From Anastatus disparis (lineage: Eukaryota; Arthropoda; Insecta; Hymenoptera; Eupelmidae), in the NCBI GenBank assembly GCA_017163975.1, contig JAFFSR010000237.1, positions 2,046,001 to 2,110,000 of the forward strand: 64,000 nucleotides of DNA, read 5' to 3'. Position 1 is the stretch's first letter; the number at the start of each line of letters is the position of its first letter. This document shows, piece by piece, positions 14,301-27,129 of the stretch. The notes beneath the pieces were generated by a model, which searched no databases, was not told where the DNA came from, and saw only the letters and a program-made list of their open reading frames with translations. Both the position numbers and the translations under genes were made by a program.

Positions 14301-17300
14301 ATCTTTTCTTCAATTCAAGCGTATATATCTTTAACTTGATTTTTCAACTCTTAAAATATTTTCGAAATAAATAATGATAAGTTTTTGCCGTCAAATTATT
14401 AAATTATTCGAGATCGAATCTTTGTTATTGGTATTGTGTTATGATTATTAGAATTTAAATAAATTGTTAAGATTAAAATTTTGAAAATTTTTTCATTATT
14501 TGAGATAATTAATTATCCAGACTGATAAAATATATAAATTTTATTCCTAATATTAACAATCCAACAATATTAGGTTCTAAATAAAAGTTAATTCGAAACT
14601 CCAATGTATTATTAAAGTTAGAGAAGCAAACTTTTAAAAATTAAAATTAAGTCCATTTAATCTCCTCAATACATCAAGATTAACTTCATACGAACTAAAA
14701 TATTAGTCACTATACCTATAAATAAAATATCCGTCCAAATTCACATATATTTATTCCATCCATCTTTTACGTACATCCTGGGCTAAAAAAATAAAAATTC
14801 CAATCGCCCGCATCATCATCATCATGATCATCATCATCATCCATCTCATATAAGAAGCATTATAACCTACCCTTCACATATACATACGTACGTAACATAT
14901 CACGTTACGCATTATATCTTCTTATTTCAGCTTTTATTATTATTATTTTTTTCCTCTTCTTTACTTTGAGAATATATATATATACATACGTATTATACAT
15001 ATATACACACGCGACAGGTCAGCAATGTGCTTGTACAAGAACACCTGGCCCCTCTTAGCGCCTCTTATGTACGCGCGTGACGAGTCTCAAGAGAGCAATG
15101 TAAAAGCGTGCCCGCGAAGGCATAAAGAAAGAAAGAAAAAAAAAAGGAACGGAGATATCAGAGTTGTTACAGACCATACTGTTAGGTATCCCCTGTATAA
15201 AGCCAAAAAGAAAGAGAGATAAATCTAGAGCGCGAAATACGAGTGCATTAACGAGTATATGTGGCACCGGTAAAAAAAAAAAAAAGAAAAATAGCGTACG
15301 CTGTGTACTGAGTGTAAAGTGTATAAAGGGGATTTGAAGGTAGTTTGTTTCTTTCCTCTCTTTTTTTTTTGATGGGGAAATAGGGAGAGTATAAATTTGT
15401 TTCTTTCTTCTTTTTTTTTGTTCTTTATTTGGTTTGTTTGAGCGAGACTCTTTTTGATGTTCAATCAAGAAGTTTAATGCTATACTTTTTTTTAAAATTG
15501 TTATTAATATTATGATTATTATAGTTTTAAAAAATTTCTGTCTAGATTACTTTAATTATGAAGAAATTAATTATTAAGATCAAATAGTTACAGTAAGTTA
15601 GAGTCAAGTGAAGAGTAAACAAATTTCTGAACTATAAATAAACTAAATTTCAAATATTGTAAAATGAAAATTGGCAACTTTATTAAATTGCAGTACTATA
15701 TGTGATTTTAATTTTAAAATTTACTTTACTTTAGTAAAATTAAATAATTTTTAAAAAATTGATTAATTTATATATTAATTTTACTGCATAATTTTTAATT
15801 TAATTATTTAGCTATAAATTCGTTTCATATGAGATTCGATAATTTATTGATATACAAATTCAATTAAATAAACTATATAATTATGATAAATTTATTTTAT
15901 TTGACAAATAAACATTTTGCCACATTTAATATGTCGTAATTAGATAATTCATATTGCCGTGTCACTTTTAAGACTAATATCATAGAGACATTTCAGCAAT
16001 GAAATAAATAAAAAATAGAAGAGCCATTAAAATTCAATAACGAAAAATCTGAAACTTCCTTTTCAATTGCTTTATTCCAATTTTTTATTCTCTCTCCTCC
16101 TCGGATTTATTGCTCTATTTTTTTAAGCTTCTCTTTAAAATAAAAACCTCCAAGTGCTCAATTCAGTTTTTATTTAAAAAAAAAAAGAACGAGAAGAAGT
16201 ACTATTTACCCAATCAATTGCATATAACGAATGCGAAAAAGATACATGCTAACCCAGAAGGGTTTGCAATATAAATATTGGTTCATTAAAAATATATATT
16301 GGCATAAACTTTAAATTAGTATCAGTACTTGTAATTTTGTTAGTGGATTTAATTTAAAAAACTGGGGTATATGCAAAAAGTGTTTTGTCAAAGAGTTGAA
16401 TGTTATTTTTGTTTATTGATACAAAATGTTTGAAGGGTGGTATTAATTTTATTCATAACAGTCTAATGCGTTAAATAAACAATATCAATAGATATGTTTA
16501 AAATCATTTTTAAAAACACAAAAAGAGAAAAGTTCGCATTACTCTCAAAAAATACATTTTTCACTAATTTTTCGAATATTTTTTTTCGTTTATGAATTAT
16601 CAATTGTTAAAAAATACAAAAAATCAAATGTAAAATTTCAATTTTTTGAAAGATTTGTTTTTAATAAATAAAATATTTTGAGGATTATTTAAAAAATATG
16701 GAACGAGTTAATAGGTGTTTTCATATAGTATTTCAAAAAGTAATCAAAAATGGAATGTTACTCCAATTATAACTAATATTTTTTTAATACAATTTTTTAA
16801 AATAGAACTTTTTTTGTATTTTTGCATTGTCTTTTTTTAATACAAATTAATTTTTTACTTGTTCATCAATCAATGTCGAAATCAAATATTTAATCTGATT
16901 GAGAGTAATAGAGACTGAAATGATCAATCAAACTTATTCAAAAAATTTTTTAATTAAATTTACTCAACATTTTTGCATTCTATTCAGTTACAAAATAAAA
17001 TTGTTTTTGAAAATCCAACCCATACTATCCGTAAAATTAATCTAAATTCAATTGTTTCATCATTTTTATTTCAACTTTTTTTTATTCATAAAATTAAAAA
17101 AAAAGTTCATAATAGCCTTGCCTTCAAAGTTTATTCTACGTCTAATTTTATTTCTTTTAAAATCAGTATTCCTTTTACTAAAAAATTTCCAAACATCCTC
17201 TCCAAAAGAACGATACTCAATAAAAAAAAAAATCTGTACAGGTATAAATCTATATAAGAAAAAAAATTTACCTGACTGTTAACATCGGCGCAGGTGCGTG

Positions 17301-20300
17301 ACAGCTGGCTAGTTCTTTCCTTAATGGCATTAATGTCAAATTTAACAGTACTTAAAGTTGCCTCTAATCTTGTTAATCTACCACCTAAATCGCGCACACC
17401 GCGTCCAACGCCAGCAACATCACCGCGTAATAATTCAATTTCAGATTTTAATCTCGAGCGCTCGGCGAGCTCCTCGCTAGCGTTACGTGTTTTTAATACT
17501 TCAGCGAGCTCGCTTTGAAGCTCGGTTACTGCGCTGCCGAGCCAACGTAGACGCAGACGATCGTTCTTCATTTCATTGTTGCCCAATGCTAAACCGAGTA
17601 TCGAACTCGCTGCGTTTGATGATGATGAAGTAACGGATGGATTGTTGTTACGGAGCACTGAGATTTCTTTTCTGCAAAATTCAATGGAAAGAAAGTTTTG
17701 ATTATTTGAATTCGATTTATCTAAAATAGTATAAATAATGTATTATATGATAAAAAATAAGATTTATTTATGTGTCAGTTTATATAAAATTTGCATAAAA
17801 TATTTCAAATTTCTTGAATTCAGCAGCCACTTCCTTTTTAATTTTATTTCTTAAGGCGACTTCGGATTTTAGGTTAGGTTTTATTTTTGAGTTTACAAAT
17901 TACTCTTTCAATATGTAAAATTTTTCATATTTTTTAATTTTCCACCATTCTACGGATTATAATAAATGGTGGAAAATTAAAAAATTCAAAAAATTTTAGA
18001 AACTGAAAGAGTAATTTGTAAACTACAAAATGAAATCGAACCGAACTTCCGTAGTCGCCTTAAAGTGCAGTAAAATATTCTATACGCTTAAAATTGAATG
18101 TCTTAATTAAGAAAATTTCGAGCAATAAACGTTAGTTGTAAAATCTAAATATGATATTATGTACGAAAATTTGATAAAACATTTAAATTCCAATATCCAT
18201 ACGGAAAGCCTTTACGTACAAATGAGAGCAAGAATTAGCTCTCGGAGATTTTCACGTACGGAAGGGATAACAACCAGACGTTTCAATATGCAAGTTCAAT
18301 CTCTAACAAGTGTGCATGTATATAGTACGTGTGAGGTCTGGGGAATGTTACGTGATTATCTTACGGAAAGGTTAAAATCGATTTAATTACGTCTATTTAG
18401 TATGAATTTTGAATTTTCGGCAAATATTTTAGGGATATGTTAAAACTATCAAAATTCATTTACGGTTCATTGATTAATTTTTAATTGAACGTACTTATTT
18501 TAATTAATAATCTTTTAATTTTTACTGAAAAAAATTTTATTTTTAGTATTTTGCAAATAAATACTTATTAAAAAGTTGAAAAAATTTTTTTTAATGCATT
18601 TGTAAGCTTTTAAATTTTTCTATTTTAGAAACACGGGTTTGTGGTTATAAACATTTATATGAGCAAACTGAGTTTTCATTATGGTTTTATTATTATTTAC
18701 ACATTTTTTTAAACATTTTATTGTACAAAAATGACACTGCAAACAGAAACGATAACAAAGAGAACAAAACGTTGGACCAGAAGTTATAAAAAATTAAAAA
18801 TAATAATGGTTAATTTATGTTTTAACAATAGTTTTTGTTATGCTTTCAAAAGTTTTAATAATGTATTCGTTTTTTTTTCTCCTTCTGGCTCATAATAGTA
18901 TATCGGACGACGATATACATTAAACAACGAAATAGCCAAGTTTCTAATTCAATGCTGAAACAATATCATTCATTAAAATTGTTGGGGCTTTTGGGGGAAA
19001 TTTTGTTTTTTTTTTTGTTTTTTTGAATTACCATTTTAATTATGCATAAGAATAATTCGAAAGTTCTTGCTGGCGAGCAAAAACTTTGTTTATGATTTAG
19101 ATAATGCAAATGAACTACTAGAATTTATTTTTCGTTTTGCAGGTGCTGTTTAATTGTTTAAAAAAAAAAAGAAGAAGAAGGAAAGAAAAATAACTGAAAA
19201 GCTAAAGAGCTTAATTAATTTCTTACAGAAATGGAAAAACATTCCCTTGTTTTATGTCAAGTATATTCACGGTTCATTAACTTTAGTTTTTTTTTTTATT
19301 TCTTCTTGTTTTCTTAATAACGAGTGATAAATAAAAAATGCTTGAATCTAAAAATAATGTAATTTTATAAAGAAAAAATTTCCGTTTTGACAAAAAAATA
19401 TAAGGAGGAAAAAAAAAAATTGGTCTACCTCTTCCTCTTTCCCGGTATAGCCAAGGTTAATCAGGTAATTAGTGCGCTCTTGGATTGTAGCGTATTATGA
19501 GGACAGAAAAGCTTCAGATTTTAGTGGCAAGCCAATTAACGCTTGAACATTTAGCCGAATATAAATGAAGAAAATGAACACAATTTCTAGTTTTTTTTTT
19601 TATTTCGTATACGTGGAACGTTTTCATATTAACAAAAATATATATTAATATTAAATATTACATGCGTTAATGTTTCAACTGCAATTACAATTTTATTACG
19701 TTTTAATGAGGCTTTAATTTACCCTTTGAGCTACAATGAACTTGTATAATTAAATTGTTGAAATATTCCATAAATGATCAATTTTCTTCAATAAGAGTAA
19801 AATTTCATTTTGCCAAATTTTATCGCTGGAAATTAAATTTCCTCGGATAATTTCAATGCAAAATCCGTAATTATTTTTTTTCTGAATAATTATAATCGTT
19901 AAATCGTTAAATATCACGTATAATGCGTTAAATAAAATTCGAATATTGAAAATGCAGGAACATATTATTTTTTTTTCTGTAAACTTAAACATAAAATTTA
20001 ACGATCAAATATTATGTCACTAAAAATATATGAATTTACAAAATTCGAACCATAAATTTCGCCTAAAAAGAAATAAAGCAAAATAACTTTACATTCAAGA
20101 CATTCTTTAAAAAAAATAAGAAATAAGAAAGAACTTATAATATACCCGCAATTATTACCGCTACGTAAGTCGCATAACAATAATATCGAAAAGGAAAAAA
20201 AAAATATATGTATATTCCCCTTTTCTTATAATATACAGAAAACAGGATGGTATTGTATAGAAAAGCAGACCTTATTCGTTTCCTTCCTGGATGTTATTAT

Positions 20301-23300
20301 ATATATATGCACACTATATTCTGGTCGAAAGGGTCGAAAAGAGTCTAAAAGGGTATGTATACAAGAGAGGCAATAATACAAGTGGCATCGGTTTAGTCGC
20401 GCTCTGTCGATTTCGCAATTCTTCCTCTCTCTTGCAAAAAAAAAAAAATAATTTTTTTTTCCGTTTTTTTTTCATTGTCTGCGGTTGATACGATCGATTG
20501 TATTTATTTCACGTTATGTCAATTTTGGTTAAATAACGTCAGGTGTGCTTTTGATTTTGCGTTTAATAAATTTTGCATTAAAAATTTTAATATATTAATT
20601 CACAAACAATATTTTATTCTACATTAATTTTTAAAAATGATTTTTTCATTATTAATTCATGATTTATTTTAATTTATTATATTTTTAAAAAATTTAATTT
20701 ATTGAATATATATAGATTTTTATTTCAGCCCCTTAGCCCAGAAATGAGGTTTGTTTAAAAGTTTAATTTGCTAAATTCATCCATACTCTCGACACCAAAT
20801 ACATTCGAATAATAAAATTAGTCCAAATTAGGTTAATAATTTCAATTTATTATAACATTTAATGCACTATAATAAAAATCCATTCCAATATTAGAGTGAA
20901 TTTTCACGTTAATTTATTTTTAGCATATTCAATTATCAAAAGCTGCTGCACACGTAGCTATCAATAAAGTTATCGTAATTGTAAATAAATATCGCTGTTT
21001 ACTATAAATACTAAATATTAATAGAATAATTCGTACCATGTTAAACGATATTAAGTTTTCATCAAGAAAATAATATTGCATCGAGATTTCAAATTATGAA
21101 TAATACAATAAAAATTAATAAGAAAAATTTTATTTATTTATCTATTGAAATATTAAATGCATAATGAAAATTATACTTAAAATTAATATTTAACCGTGAA
21201 ACAGCCTGCAGTACAATTGCAGAATTATTAATTATAAAAGTGGATTTTTATTCGTCCTTCGTACGGAATTTAATATTATTTTACAATACATTTTATTTTT
21301 CTCGCTTCTTACTCTCTCGTTACACGGAAATTCATTATAAAATATAATGCAATATAAAATATATAATTTGATAATATTTAATTTCATTATCATTTGTTAT
21401 ACACATCCAATAAAAGAAACACAAGAACGTACTAACTATATTTTTTGTTTCCTCGTTAAAAAAAAAATAAAAAAAATTAGCAACAAAAAATAAGGGAATA
21501 AAAATAAATTTACGAGGAAGAGTATATACTTGAAATTTTTCAAAAAATGTTTTTAACTAGAATTTCTTTCTCCTCTGCTGGCTATTACCACTTTTACAAG
21601 ACCTTAACGTATACTATTCTCTTTTTCGAACTCCATATACACGTATACATATATATAAAACTTTGGTAAAGGTTGCATGGGTCGAAGAAACAGTACAATT
21701 GAAAATTATTGCACTGTAAACTTTGAAAAGTTTTAGACTTTTGCTTCTCTCCCCCCTTTTCTCAGTTCCTTATATAGTGCCCTTTACCATATACTCCTAT
21801 ATACCCTAAAAGTCTTTTGGATTTACATCTGAACGGATATAACGACAGTTGAGTAAAGAACTTGAGTTTTCGTTGTTTAAAGAACTCCTCGTATTATTGC
21901 AAAATTTTAATAATTTGAATAACAATGATTTATAATGGCATGAAATTTATATGTGAAAAATTTTATTAAACGTTAAATAAATTATCGATCGATGAGAGGA
22001 GATTAAATTGATACGAGTCATTTTAACAAAGGTTGATTATTAATATTAATTTTAATTATAAATTTTGCATTCCCAAAATACATAATTGAGAGAATTTAAC
22101 AATTATTAATTAACTAATTAATATATAATAATTTTAATTTGACATCGAAAGTTTATCGAGAAGAATTTTAGTCAAACATTTCCAAAAAAATTCAAAATAT
22201 ACGCAGAAAAATTAAGCTCATCATGTGTCAAATTTGTTACTTTTTTATGCTCAAACTATAATGCGGTGTAAAATTACTTGAAGTAAGAAATTCAACGCTT
22301 TGAAATAACTGTTGCCCAATGAACTGCTGTTTAACATGAAATTTATACATGTGTATATGTTCTTTCATCTTTTTTTTTTACGCCCCATAAGGTAATGTAC
22401 AATATGATGTATGATAATTTGAATGAAGCACTATGAGCGTCAAGGCGCTGAATTGACGTGGATTGTATTACCCCGTTGTTGGTATTAAAGCCTGCATATT
22501 TTTCCTCGCGGTTTATCGCCTCATATGTTAATGGTTTTTGTAAGGGTTTGTTGAGTTCATTTCAAATATAGTTTTTTTTTCCTACCTTTTGTAATACCAT
22601 TGCAATAAAATTTATCTTTTTTAACGAGGTCTTAAAATGGACGGTGTATAGTTTGTTATTTTTAGATAATATATAACAAAACTTCAACGAAATAAATTAT
22701 GCCCGAGTGTTTTTCAAATGATTTGAAATAAAACAGACTTTAAAGTGAAGAAGTTTCGTTAAACACTGTGCAGTGCAGCCTCTCTACGAAGCTACTCTTG
22801 AATTTTGCTCTATCAACTTTTAAAGCCAAAATTATTATTATTATACAAATGTATTATTTGATGAAAAAAAAATAAACAAATATTACGATAAACAGAGTTA
22901 CATTAGCAGCGCATTTTTAAAAGTTTGAAAAAATTTATAATACGTTTATGCTGGAATTAAGATTACAGTTACATTCAAACTCTGCGGAGAGAGAAAAAAA
23001 AAAGATTAAAAAATAAAAAATTGCGCGCTTCTACTTTTAAAGATGCACTTGCAGCTTTCTCAAGTACCCTTTAGAAGCTTTTCGACTATAAGAGTTACTT
23101 TTTTTTCTCTCTCTCTCTCCTTACTTATCAGTTCTTTTGAAATATAATGTTTTTGCACTGTTGTACTATTACATTGAATTTTCGATAATTTTCCATAGCT
23201 TTTTTTATCTTTCCTAGAATTAACGCAAATGTTAAAGCATTCGAAGAAGTTTTTGAAAGCTTTTGTGCATAGAGTATTTGCTAATGAGTTTGGAATGCGG

Positions 23301-26300
23301 AAAATAAATAATTTAGTTTTGTTTCGAGCATAATGAAATTGTATATTTTATTTTTATTTTTTTTGATCGAAGAAATAAAATAAACTTTTTATTCCGCAAG
23401 CTTCGACGCGTCGTGTCGAAAATTATACATTAATAAAGCGTATGCAAATGAAAAACCAAAAGTTTCTGTGGCAAAAAAATATTTTTTTTCGAATATTTCA
23501 ATCTAATTACGTATGCAGCACTCAAAATATAACTTCGTCAAAAGCTTTTATGAAAAAAAAAGAGAGAGCCCGCGTGCCCTGTTTAGTTTTACATGTACTT
23601 TTAGTACGTTCCTCTATATTTTTGAAAGCTTTCAATATAGTTACCTTTACAAAGCAAATTGCATGCCAATCAGATTAAATTTACTTTAAAAAATATTCCG
23701 GCAAAAAAAAAAGTAACAGCTTCACCATATTTTCTATTACGGTGCACGGCTAAAAGTGAAAAATAAAAAAGAAGAAAAAAAAATGTAGAAAATGAATGAT
23801 AAAAATTTCTAATACTTTCAAAGCTATTTCCTTGATAAGGTTTACGTTCGAAAAAAAGTCAAAAACTACTATGAAAGTTTACTATCTTAAAAAAATCCAT
23901 AAAATATTCCAACTTCTTTTTTCTTTACTTTGCTTATTAAAAACATATCCCTTAGATACAACATGTGCAGTCGATTACACGTTAGAAAAAAAAAACTATA
24001 GAAAATAGGGAGACAGACAACACGTGCATTTTACACGCTTGTTTTATACGTATATATTTTTTCTTCTTCACGATCCTTTATACTATACAAAGAGTAATCC
24101 TAGTCTGATCACAACGAAATTTTCCAAGCCATTCCACTGAAGCGCTCACCCTAGATCTTTCAATACGTTGGAAACAAAAAAATAAGAAGAAAACAAGAGT
24201 AAAAAAAGTATAATGAAGAAAGAAGACAAGATGTATATACGTATAGATGTATACGTGTGTATATATATATAACAGTTTGAAGGACGTGTTTCGTCCAGTT
24301 AAAAGCAAAAGGTGGAAAGAGAAGAGACCCCGTTCGGTAACCGACACCGATCTACGCCAGCTGTTGCCTTAGGAGCGGCTTGCATCCTACATACAAAAGC
24401 TTGAGCATATATATTTGTATATATACATATATATAAAATTCAAGTGAAAGCCCTTATATTGGTATGTGTGTGTGTGTCAGCTGGACCATGTGTTTCGAAT
24501 GCTCCCTTCTTCTTCTTTATATATAAATTTCTTCTTATTCTTCATCATCTTCTTTTTCTTCTTCTACCTTTTGTTAAATATGTTAGAGGCGCGTGGCACG
24601 GAGTTATATACGCTTTATGTATATATCAAGCCTATATAGGTATATAACGATTATTCAAATTATCCCGTTGCCGCTGCCTGCCTCAGTTCCTGCTGCTGTT
24701 GAGTTTCGACTTTTGGGATATATACATAAAGAAGAGCGCGCGTGCCATAGAATGAGATGACGATGCATATACATATTTTTTCGAAGAAGAGAAATGAGAG
24801 AAAAAAGAAATAGAAGGGATGATGGACCAGGTGTACGACGTGGTGCATTAAAAGCTATTTTTTCACTCATTAAATATATTATACATTATATATGTGCACG
24901 TCGAGAAATTAAGATACTGTTTTGTGGTTGTTATTTCGAAAGGGGGGAGGACGTTATTACGTGCCTTATTTTCGTGTCGACGAGGTTTTTTTCGGGGATG
25001 AGGTATAAGGATTAACTTTTTCGTTTTATCTATCGATTGGTTATTTTCGAAGGAGCACGAAAGTTTTGTTTCATTATTGATTGCAATGTATTGAAAAAGG
25101 ATTATCTCGGTGCATAATGAAAATTTTCTGTTTTACAAGTTTTAATTGGCTTTTCTTCTTCTTTTTTTTTCTTCTTTTTAAACACGATGATTTATGTACG
25201 ACAAGGAAATTTTAATGCTCCCTTTTGATTAATGTTAATTTTAATAACCAAGTTTGTATCTCTAAGTAAATAATATCTGTCGGATAAAAAATAACGCGAG
25301 AAAAGCAATATTTTTTTTATTTCAAAGTTTCGGTAAGTATTTTTAATTATTTTAATTGTTTGCATGTTTAAAATAAATTTGACTAATTCTATAATAAAAA
25401 AAGCTCAATAATTTTAAATCTACGATTTGTTTCTTAGTCGCATCAAACTATTATTTTAAATAAAATAACATTTAAAAACTTTAGTAAAAAGAAAATTTTT
25501 CAAAACTCAACGTCTATTATTTAAACTTGTGTATTTAGATTTTAATCCGAAAAGTTATCAAAACTAAAAAATGAAACATCTAAAAAAGGATTAGTTTGGA
25601 TAAAATTGTGCATCAACGAAATATATAATAAAACTAGAAAAATATATATTCTAGTAAAAATTCATGAAATATTTTTTTTACTATTTTTATAAAGAAAAAA
25701 ATTTTAATTTAACAAAGGATATATTATTTCAAAGAAAATAAGCTTTCAAAAAATTGTAAGGATAAATTATATACTTTGTGAAATAAAAGCTCGGTTTGCG
25801 TCACAGTTTTGTGTACAGTCGTGTCATAAGAATAGATTTATGCAATTTTTAAATAAACATTCTCTGCATGTAAATTACAGGGGAGTAATTACGTTGGACC
25901 CTTAAGTATTTTAGACTTAATTTTCAAAATAAAACTATGCGCACGGAGAATAAAATAAGTAATTAAAATTTAATTTTAAAACGCGTGCTTTAGATTATTT
26001 TAATTAAAATTCTATGTATGCACGCATCTTCAAAAGGGCAAAAAGAAAAAAAAGAGGTAGAAAATTACGCGTATAAAAAATTTTTTACAATCTTCGCAGT
26101 CATTTAACTAACGCTTGTTTTTTTAATTATAAATGTGAATTATGTCTCTTATCTCTTTCAAATCGTAAATTGCTTAATTATTCATAGTAATTTTAATTTC
26201 GCAATTTTACTCGCAAGCTTAATGTATGAATTGATGCTTTTAATGAAAGGCGGGAAAACGTGGAAATTCAAATGTTGAAAGCGTAATAACGCTTGTATCA

Positions 26301-26650
26301 AATGTTAATTCTCAATTCAAATGTTATATCTTTAAAGACCGAATGCCTTTTCAAATAATTTGTATATTAAAATTTCAAATAAAACTTATATAACTAAAAA
26401 AAAATAGAAAAACATCTCACCTCAGTTGTTTAATCTCATTTTTAAGTACAAACAGTTCGGTATTTTTTTCCATCGATTGTTTGAGGCTTTCTTCGAGCTG
26501 ATTATAATCCTCCTGACGATGTTCCAATAGAGCGTTAACTTGCTCTTGAAGAAACTTCACAGTATTAGCTAATTCCTCTTGCTGTTCTCCTTGGCAATTA
26601 AAAATGTTCAACATCGCTAACAAAAACATCGACAACACTTTGATCTTCAT
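2346..26650 (-). CDS. sca: Scabrous-type secreted fibrinogen-domain protein, three exons
   Basis: Exons on the minus strand are 26650-26421, 17671-17272 and 3680-2346 (stop included). GT-AG junction phases 2 and 0 agree, giving 654 residues. Residues 1-21 are a hydrophobic signal peptide. Residues 22 to about 455 are mostly heptad-like coiled coil, rich in Glu, Leu, Lys and Arg. Residues 462-654 are a fibrinogen-related domain: GWIVVGRRVDGTVDF, then EFWAGNEALH, then CAANYHGGWW, then ANLNGRY. Drosophila Scabrous has the same order of signal, coiled coil and fibrinogen domain in about 770 residues; it is secreted from neural precursors and acts with Notch in lateral inhibition and spacing. That role is inferred here by family. 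The start codon opens the signal peptide and suits the candidate promoter at 26903-26941. Both introns are very long (8.7 and 13.6 kb). The main alternative is another coiled-coil fibrinogen-related protein, but the three-part layout favours scabrous. Confidence 0.88.
12031..12222 (-). mobile_element. tRNA-derived SINE, copy 1
   Basis: Read on the minus strand it begins with a tRNA-like head: box A GTGGCTCAGTCGGTAGAGCG and box B GAGTTCGAATCC. A unique body follows, containing TTGATACAAGCACCACTG and CTCCGTCGCTAATTA, and it ends AGCGACGTTAAA and A-rich. It lies in scabrous intron 2, in the gene's orientation. T-stem and anticodon-stem pairing is poor, so it is a SINE rather than a working tRNA. 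No clear target-site duplication was found for this copy. Confidence 0.85.
14811..14843. repeat. ATC/ATG trinucleotide microsatellite
   Basis: About eleven ATC-type trinucleotides interrupted by one GATC, inside scabrous intron 2. Not coding. Confidence 0.8.
17672..26420 (-). other. Scabrous intron 1 (8.7 kb)
   Basis: The donor is gtgaga at 26420 and the acceptor ttttgcag at 17672 (minus strand). It contains a TTAA-flanked MITE at 17851-18064 and numerous poly-T, TTC and GT runs (for example 24462-24476). The CAGCTG at about 24359 and that at 24478 are E-box cores. Open frames of 60-90 residues here lack family resemblance. Confidence 0.7.
17851..18064. mobile_element. MITE/foldback element with TTAA ends
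   Basis: The 214-bp element is almost entirely two inverted arms of about 100 bp with a loop near 17955. The ends read TTAAGGCGACTTCGG and, in reverse complement, TTAAGGCGACTACGG; the arms meet at AATTTTCCACCATT. The terminal TTAA could be a piggyBac-like target duplication or part of the arm. It has no coding capacity. Confidence 0.75.
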
Positions 26651-26902
26651 GATTATTTAGTTTTTTATTTTTTTAAATCAAATTTAAAACTCGAAAATAA
26701 ATGAAAAAAATAAATTGTTTTCACTTTTTAAATAAAACATAAGATAACAAAATTAAAAAGTTTATCTTAATGTTTATAATCATGTAATAGTGTTTATTTA
26801 TTTGATATGTCGAATAAAATATAACCACGAGGGTTTATTGTCACTTTAAAGATAACACGTGATAGAAATGCTTAGTTCCATGCTGATACAGAGCAAAAAT
26901 GC

Positions 26903-26941
26903 AACTGAAGGCTTGCGCGTTTGGTACGTGGGCTTTTTATA
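26903..26941 (-). promoter_or_regulatory. Candidate scabrous core promoter (TATA and Inr)
   Basis: On the minus strand a TATAAAAA box (26941-26934) is followed 35 bases later by TCAGTT, matching the arthropod initiator TCAGT, with the A at 26906. Spacing is slightly longer than the usual 30 bases. Transcription from here would give a 5'UTR of about 256 bases ending at the ATG at 26650, with no intron needed. Confidence 0.45.
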
Positions 26942-26980
26942 GGCTCTTTTTTTCTCCTTTAGTCCCTTTATACACCACCG

Positions 26981-27050
26981 GCAGCTGCTGTTTGCTGCTC
27001 GCTGGCTGCTGCTGTGCTCTGCTGTGCTGCTGCTGCTGGCTGCTGGCTGC
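26981..27050. repeat. CTG/CAG-rich tract upstream of scabrous
   Basis: About 70 bases of imperfect CTG triplets (CAG on the minus strand), just upstream of the candidate TATA box. It is unlikely to code: its open frames are short, lack a family context and lie outside the gene. It includes GCAGCTGCTG, an E-box core. Confidence 0.7.
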
Positions 27051-27120
27051 GCACGCCGAATAATACTACGATATAGATATACACTCGCATACATATACAT
27101 TTATTATAAAAGAGAAGAGA

Positions 27121-27128
27121 GCAGGTGT
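27121..27128 (+). promoter_or_regulatory. Candidate proneural E-box near scabrous promoter
   Basis: GCAGGTGT fits the GCAGSTGK consensus described for Achaete-Scute/Daughterless sites, about 215 bases upstream of the candidate start site. Scabrous is a known proneural target in Drosophila. A single 8-base match is weak evidence on its own. Confidence 0.3.
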
Positions 27129-27129
27129 T

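Larger units (their letters stand above)
3681..17271 (-). other. Scabrous intron 2 (13.6 kb)
   Basis: Bounded by donor gtaaat (minus strand, at 17271) and acceptor tttacag (at 3681). It contains a SINE at 12031-12222, an ATC/ATG microsatellite at 14811-14843, and many poly-A/T and CT/GA runs. Long open frames here, for example near 15055-15468, are translations of homopolymer runs. No exon-like sequence was seen. E-box cores (CAGGTG or CAGCTG) occur near 7640, 10080, 11411 and 11574 and could be enhancer sites, unproven. Confidence 0.7.

Noticed and set aside
15055..15468. 137-codon open frame on the minus strand
   Set aside because: Composed of Lys- and Phe-rich translations of poly-A/T and CT runs in a scabrous intron, with no domain or family pattern. 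The same holds for frames at 7540-7961, 9793-10107, 24078-24347 and 27161-27502.
17868..17882. Insect telomere repeat (TTAGG) tract
   Set aside because: Only two adjacent units, inside a MITE arm; chance or element sequence.
18159..18386. 75-codon open frame next to the MITE in scabrous intron 1
   Set aside because: Less repetitive than its neighbours, but no recognisable motif, splice context or partner exon.
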